DNA from: Scatophagus argus
Lineage: Eukaryota > Chordata > Actinopteri > Scatophagidae
Length of the DNA: 64,000 nucleotides
Reading direction: 5' to 3'
Assembly: GCF_020382885.2 (NCBI RefSeq)
Contig: NC_058499.1
Span: forward strand, 10,215,872-10,279,871
Below are positions 58,031-64,000 of the stretch, in pieces; positions within the stretch are counted from its first letter, which is position 1, and the number at the start of each line of letters is the position of its first letter. Below the pieces are notes generated by a model, which was not told the DNA's origin, made no database searches, and saw nothing but the letters and a program-made list of their open reading frames with translations. A program made the position numbers and the translations under genes.

Positions 58031-59377
58031 AGAAAGAGAGGTAACTTAAGTGTATTCTGTGATGTGTGTGCTTTGTTTTGTTTTGTTTTTTATCTGTCTG
58101 TTCATGGACGCACAGCAAGTAAGTCAAAATATCATATTTCTAATGAAGACCAAAGAGAATTTTCCACAATGATGAAAAGGTAAATTCATTGCTTGAAAAG
58201 GTCCTGAAACCCTGATTGTAGCCTCTTAGTCAGATGATTGCTGGCTGCAGTGCCAGACTACCCCTGAATAAACTCAAATGCCCAAACTTTCTTTTAACCC
58301 TAATCTATCACCTCACTTATCCTGCATGATTAATCTGGAGCCTTAAATAACCAAGGCAGGCTTGATTAATCGAAAGGGGTGAGGTGTTGAGATCAGGCCC
58401 TACAGTGAATGTGCAGAGCCAGCACACGCCTCGCACTTCTGTGGCCACTGCCATCTGTCTCCCAGTGGGACGTGTTCCTCCACAGCGCCTCTCGCGACTG
58501 TGCAACTACATTACTAACACATTTCTGACATATATAACACAGATGTCCTTCTTCTAGGAAGTGCATCAACCTCAAGATTTATAAACTATTTGGAGCAGCC
58601 ATTTGAAACTAAAATAACTCCATAAATGATCATTAAGAAGTAAGAAAATGTTCTTTTCAGCATAATGAGTTGTAAGCTAAAAGGCAAAGTACATGATATG
58701 TAACTTTACCTAAGCCAGCACATGTCATCTGTCCTGCCCAGTGAGAGCTGAGACAGCAGCAGAGAGGTCTGCTAATGGTTCCTCTTGGGCAACAGTCCTG
58801 ATGGCAGACAGACAGGATAGACAGGTGGCACACATTTGACTGTGGTAAATCTCTGCTCTGCTGTCAGAGAGCACGCTTCTCTCCAAGCTGCTGCAGTAAA
58901 TGTGAGCTAATACGATATGCCTTTCACTCTGAAGGTGAGACGAGAAATCGCTCCCTGGAGGAGCTGAGAATGGGTTTGTTCAAAGGAGGAGTCACGTCTT
59001 TGGTGTGTGTCTGTCTGAGTCCATGTGTATGTCAGTCTATATGTGTGTGTAGATTTGTACACTGTATGCACATGCATGTGCACTTTACGAGGATGCAAGT
59101 CCCAGTCAGTCCAGCAGTGACAGAGGCAGGCCCAAGCTGATCCTATCAGAGGTGTTTGCAGTCTCCTGATGATAAATGTGAATGCTGGCTCTCTTGCCAC
59201 TTGCTGTAGCATTTCTGTAGTGTATATCAGTGCTGTAGATCAGTGGTTCCTAACCTTTATTTCTGACTGTGACCTGTTATTATAAAACCATCTTGTGTTT
59301 TTTTCAATTATTAAGAATAAGTTGCATGTCTAAAAGTTGTAAGCAGTTAAATGGCTGATTTTCCCTGACATGGCAAC

Positions 59378-59645
59378 CCACTGCTCCTGTGTATGTGTTC
59401 AACGTAATTTGCTGGGTGTTGCATGTGTGTTCAATGAAGGAAGGGTTAAATTTTCAATTCAATTCAATTCAGTTTATTTATATAACGTCAATTCACAACA
59501 AAAGTTATCTCATGACACTTTCCAATTAGAGCAGGTCTAGACCAAACTCTTTAATTAAATTTTGCAACACAGAGGAAATGCAGAGGAAAAGTTTTGTGTA
59601 TGTAAAAACACACTGCCAATAAAGCTGATTGTCCTTCTTCTTGTT
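59378..59645 (+). repeat. Second copy of the (TTC)-tailed repeat, split by another insertion
   Basis: Its left half (CCCACTGCTCCTGTG...GGGTTAAA, to 59450) and right half (AATGCAGAGG...GCCAATAAAGCTGATTGTCC, from 59577) match the copy at 19371-19521 across the break. Confidence 0.6.
59451..59576 (+). repeat. Repeat nested inside the (TTC)-tailed element
   Basis: Begins with TTCAATTCAATTCAATTCAG and continues TTTATTTATATAACGTCAATTCACAACAAAAG, then GAGCAGGTCTAGACC, phrases of another common teleost interspersed repeat. No clear target-site duplication. Confidence 0.55.
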
Positions 59646-60779
59646 CTTAATTTAAATATTTTTACAGGACTGAAGAGGTAAAGTTATATAATATTCCGTA
59701 AGAAATAATATATTAAAGAAATGTCAATTTCAATTTGATTAAAGTGCCAAAATAAGACTAAAGAAAGACTATAACCAAGTCTGTAGGAATAAAATCACAA
59801 TGGTTTCTATTTTTTGTGACTGTCAACAATACTGTAAGGTAAAATAAAAACAAGGGGGCAATGTCTATGGTTCTGATGCACTTGCATGAGCAAGGAAACA
59901 ACATCCCAGTGAAATTAATATCACAGACAAAACAACCAAGTATAGCTGATCGTGCCTTTAATCAAATTCATCCAATAATTGTGGCTTGTTTCACACCAGA
60001 CATAAACCTCTCTGAATTATTGCAGTGTCACATTGTCCACCCATCTGATAATGACACCACATACTGGCCTAATGATATCATAAACACAGCAGTTTAATGT
60101 GATTATTAATACCAGAAGAACATCTTATTAATTAAATACTAATGAAGTCTGACAGAGATGCTCCTGGGCTGGACAGTGGGACATTATTACTACTGCCTTT
60201 TCACATTTCAAGCTAGTAAACACAAGCTAATATAATATAGTAAACCCCCCACCTCTCTTGCAGTTGATATTTTCATCTTTTCTGCATGATCAGCCATGTA
60301 AGGTAGGCTGACGCAGAGGATTTTTGTTTTGTTTTTCTGTCTTCCTCACAGGTTAGGACAAAGTCAGCTCAATTTTCTGTCTAATTTTTGGTACCCAGGA
60401 GATGAGCTTGAGCAGGTACATATTTATATTTAGATATTTACCATTGATTTATGAGAACCCATGCAAAAGTAATTAAGATACTATTTTTATTCACAAACTG
60501 CTGATGGAAGGTATAGATATTGTACAGAGTCTCTGTAATTTTAATTAGCATACAAACAGAACAGGAATGGTGGTAATACCTTCCCACTTGTGGCAGCAAC
60601 AAAATGTCTATATCAGGAAATGATTGCACACTTATAACGTTGTGCTCTCTCTTGCATAGATATAATAAAATCTAAATATTCCCACTGCTGCCATTACATT
60701 GATAAAGAGTGCTGCAGCTTAACACATTTTTACTGGTCAGTGTCTTATTTTCTACTGCAGGGGGAGGGGAGGAAGTGAG

Positions 60780-61480
60780 GAGAACATTCTGTTAATTGGA
60801 CATCGAGTGAGGCTAACAATAAGCTATGCATAGTGAGGTTTGCCTTGGAGAGCTGGGGTAAGGATTTGGAAGAAGAGGAGTTATAATTGGCCGTAAGATG
60901 AGGAGCTCAAGCCAGCTGCACACGTTCAAACTGTGACATTGGACTCTTATTCCCTTCTCCTCCGTGAAAATGAGCTCAAGATTCAGAGCCTCAGGAGACA
61001 TAATACATGTCACAGCCTACAATAATGGTTAATTTGAAATCATGTAGCACCCCTCTCTCTTGCAGTCTCCCTCATCTCCCCTTTTTTATTTCACTTCCTC
61101 TCTCTCCTTCTCTTTCTCACTCTCTCCCTGAAATAACCCATTCATCCTAAAAATGGTTTTCATCGTGTTTTTGCCTCCACCCCCAGCCCACCCCCATAGG
61201 CCATTAGTCCCATCCCTCCATGCTCTAACGACCAAATGCATTTCCTAGATTTTCTCTATAGCAACCCTTATTATCCTGGAGCTAATGTTTTAAATTCAAT
61301 TGCAACAATCCATATCCAGGCCAATTTACTGTCTCCTTTTCAAAAGCGGCCCTCCCAACACAAGCTTTAGAGTGCACGTCTGTGGAGTGAAGATAAAAGC
61401 GGCTGGCTCACCATATATACAACCACCCAATCCCAAAACAACACTGTGTTTGTTGGTAGTATATTCACACAGCATGTCTT
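60780..61480. promoter_or_regulatory. Candidate conserved non-coding block
   Basis: Non-repetitive apart from a CT-rich tract at about 61055-61130. Contains GTTAATTGGACATCG, CTATTATTATCC-type and GGAGCTAATG cores and CCATTAGTCCC. No ORF of note. Confidence 0.25.
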
Positions 61481-61583
61481 GACAATGCCCAGCCACCTCC
61501 TCCGCATTTATAAAACACAAAAGTAAATGGGCTCAAAACATGAATGCACATCCTGAAGCATATACATTCATAAATGTTCTTGG

Positions 61584-61608
<25 letters not shown>
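61584..61608. repeat. (AC)n microsatellite
   Basis: About 12 units; continues as an interrupted AC tract to 61617. Confidence 0.95.
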
Positions 61609-61615
<7 letters not shown>

Positions 61616-61859
61616 ACTCGCATGACCTGCGCTGCTCTTTCTCCAGCTGTAGGGAAACTGCAGCAGTGGCTATAAATGTTTCACAACATAGTGTATCTGT
61701 GTCTGTGTCTGTTTTTTTTTTTTCAAGGGCATACTGCCAGAAGGAAAGCGTGGGAGGGGTTTGGTGAAGGGTTGGGTGTTCAGACACAGACAATATTTCC
61801 CCCATCTCTTGTGCCTCAATGCTTCACTGCTCACCAGACTCAATCACATGTGCGGTGTG

Positions 61860-62370
61860 CTTTCATGAATTAATAACGGGCACTTTGGAGGCCTGGCAGG
61901 AACATGGTGACCACACGCTGATGGAAGTTTAATGAGCAGCACGGGGACCGTGCCGCCATGGCATTGGCGGGTCTCTCAGTGCAGTAGGCCATGTCCCCGG
62001 CCCTCCCCACAGAGCCACAGTGTTTGGGCTCTCATTACCTAGATAAATATATCTGCCCTCTGGATCAGCCCACAGGCCTTGCTTCTTCCTCTTCCCCCCC
62101 AAGAGATGCTATCACAGCCTTGATTACACTGTCATGCCCTTGGGACAATGGCTGGGCTAGAATCACAAGAACACAAACATCAGTCTCAATTCACTCCTCT
62201 GCTAAATATCAGACTGTAGCACAGGAAGAGCTCAGCCACAGCATGACATAGGTTCAGGATTGTCCAGGCAGAGATTACTAGGAGCTGTGACTGGGCTAAG
62301 GTTCAGTGGTGTTTCCAATAGGCAATTATCTCAATCGGATCAAATTTGGATTCAGGCAGTAGCACAGGGT
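61860..62370. promoter_or_regulatory. Candidate conserved non-coding block
   Basis: Unique, GC-balanced sequence with TGAATTAATAACGGGC, GCCGCCATGGCATTGGCGGG, TTGATTACACTGTC and CAGGCAATTATCTCAATC. It shows the alternating GC-rich and TAAT motifs common in developmental enhancers. Confidence 0.3.
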
Positions 62371-63399
62371 AATTACGGAGGTCAGTAGCTAAGAGTGTAA
62401 CCCCCTCCTTGCTCCTTTTTCCCAATGTCTATTTCCCTCTCCTTCCTCCTTGCTATCCAGGCTCTATGGGGACTGCCCACTGATGAGTCTCTGAGATGCA
62501 ACACACTCATTGATTGAAGACCCGCCACAGGCATTGATTTGAAATAGCCGAGGTACCAAGGCGCATAGCACCCCGCCTGTCTTAATGACCAGATCAAATG
62601 CATCACACCTACTCAACTGGCCTGGTCCAATACTGACTACATTCCAACTACAATCACACAACTAATTCCATTTTAGAGTCTTGAATTCATTCTTTGCTCA
62701 GTCTTTACTTTAATCCCTAGGAATTTGATCATTGCTATTCATGATTAATGAAATGTACGACTGCTACAAGCAAACAGCAAAAACGGCAAAAACAGGAGTT
62801 GAATATAAGTCCACACTGACACAGGGAGGAACATGCAAACTCCACAAAGGTTCAGGTTCAAACCCAGAAGGTGACAGTGCAAAGCCTTCACCAAACGAGT
62901 TCACCTAAGGGTGATTAAGCATATCACAACAGCTAAATCTCTCCGTAATTTGCAATATACCAGAGTTTTTAAATCTCGTATCTCAGGCAAATTTGGATTA
63001 GTAGTGAAGCATTTTAGTAAAAACTGGTTCACCAGAGCAGAAGGTGGTGATGGAGTAAGCTACAGATGTGGGTCACAGGTTACAGCAAATACCATGGCAG
63101 GGCCTATGGTGTCATAAACACATTGCCAGTGTTTATGTTATTACTGTCACTGCCAGAGGAAAGAGGCAAAAGTTCCACTCTGCAGATTTAACACAGACTG
63201 GACCTATTGTTCATCGGTTCTTTTCACACTTAAAATACATTATGCTGACAGTATTACAGACTTAGTAACACTCTGAATGCAGAACCTTTACTTGTATTGG
63301 GTATTTGTCCATGGTGGTATAGCTACTTTTACTTATGTAAAGCACCTTAATACATCTTCCCCCACGGTTCAAAACAGGACATGCACAATGCACATTAAT

Positions 63400-63990
63400 A
63401 TATCATAGTGGTCTGTTGGTGCAATTTGTATTCAAAGAGTAACTGATGGCTTTGGAGGCAGATGTAATATGCACTTGTAATGAAATGGAAAGGCCTCCTT
63501 GAATTCCCCGGTGTGGAGGGGTCTCTTCGTTTTCTTGCCTCTTGCACCTCTTGCTCTCATGTTTATATAACAGTATAGTCTCAATCATTCCCTCCAGCTG
63601 GTTGAAGGTTACCAGGGGCAAGAGGGCTAACAAATGGGCTCTGCGCACCATCTGAGAGCTAGCAGGCTGAAGGCTGGATAATGGCCTGTCATAATGGACA
63701 ATATAGGCAGAACCCTCCTGAGACCAGGAAACCAAAGAACAAGTAGGCTGAATTATTCATGGTTACCATGGCGGCCCGCACAGCTGCATTACATTAGGCT
63801 CTTCATTAGCTGTGCCGTATTCTACAAAAAGCTTGAAACTAAAATATGACCAATATTTCCCATTGAGGGAAGACATTATCATAAGCTCTCTAGGGGTTTT
63901 ATTCCTGCTTAAATGTGCCTGAGTGCTGACCTTCCTCACCACAGTAATAATGTGGTGGGGATTAAAATGTGATTCCATCCACGACAAGTG
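63400..63990. promoter_or_regulatory. Candidate conserved non-coding block
   Basis: Unique sequence packed with paired motifs: GATGTAATATGCAC, CCGGTGTGGAGGGG, CATGGTTACCATGGCGGCC (palindromic centre), GCATTACATTAGGC and CAGTAATAATGTGGTGG. This is the most enhancer-like stretch in the window by eye. It runs to the window edge. Confidence 0.35.
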
Positions 63991-64000
63991 CTTCTCATGC

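Larger units (their letters stand above)
32164..64000. other. Gene-free region downstream of kif23 (about 32 kb)
   Basis: I found no exon with flanking splice sites and recognisable peptide on either strand. The longest open frame (42716-43162, 148 codons) has no family resemblance. Content: microsatellites, old repeats and several non-repetitive blocks listed separately. In human KIF23 is followed by RPLP1 and a desert before TLE3; no RPLP1 exon is visible here. The region could be a desert, or intron of a gene whose exons lie beyond 64000. Confidence 0.6.

Noticed and set aside
35000-64000. RPLP1 or TLE3 exons expected from human synteny
   Set aside because: Searched by eye for acidic ribosomal-P and WD40/Q-domain peptides; none seen.

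Overview
The window looks like teleost fish nuclear DNA. The genes are vertebrate orthologues with many short exons and GT-AG introns. Intergenic DNA is AT-rich and carries CA/GT microsatellites, a Tc1/mariner relic, a tRNA-type SINE head and several fish-style interspersed repeats. I assembled gene models by hand from splice sites and reading-frame phase. All five named genes give continuous frames of the expected length.

Left part (1-32 kb), gene rich. A 3' terminal exon of an unrecognised + strand gene (2-127) converges on a minus-strand TRIM-type E3 ligase (303-4418: RING, B-box, coiled coil, PRY-SPRY). Next come rapsn (6667-11432, minus; acetylcholine-receptor clustering), kbtbd4 (13292-15587, minus; BTB-kelch CUL3 adaptor), fam180b (17468-18227, plus), ddb2 (18587-22597, minus; UV-damage sensor) and kif23 (23400-31663, plus; centralspindlin kinesin). 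kbtbd4/fam180b and ddb2/kif23 are head-to-head pairs. fam180b/ddb2 and the first two genes are tail-to-tail. rapsn, kbtbd4, fam180b and ddb2 are neighbours on human 11p11.2, whereas KIF23 is on human 15q23, so the window spans a rearrangement relative to human.

Right part (32-64 kb), no gene found. About 32 kb downstream of kif23 has no exon-like ORF. It holds microsatellites, old repeats (including one nested insertion) and several less repetitive, TAAT-rich blocks that read like conserved non-coding regulatory DNA. In human, KIF23 is followed by RPLP1 and then a gene desert before TLE3, so a regulatory desert is plausible here but unproven.

The most interesting signal is in ddb2. Two adjacent homologous exons (21253-21398 and 20892-21058) encode the same WD40 segment, share entry and exit phase, and would break the frame if both were included. 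This is the signature of mutually exclusive splicing. Other points are a ddb2 5' splice site merged with a GT microsatellite, a kif23 45-nt cassette exon, and a frame-broken relic of the CHO1-specific kif23 exon. I found no CRISPR, operon-like or otherwise novel system; this is an ordinary vertebrate locus with some notable splicing features.
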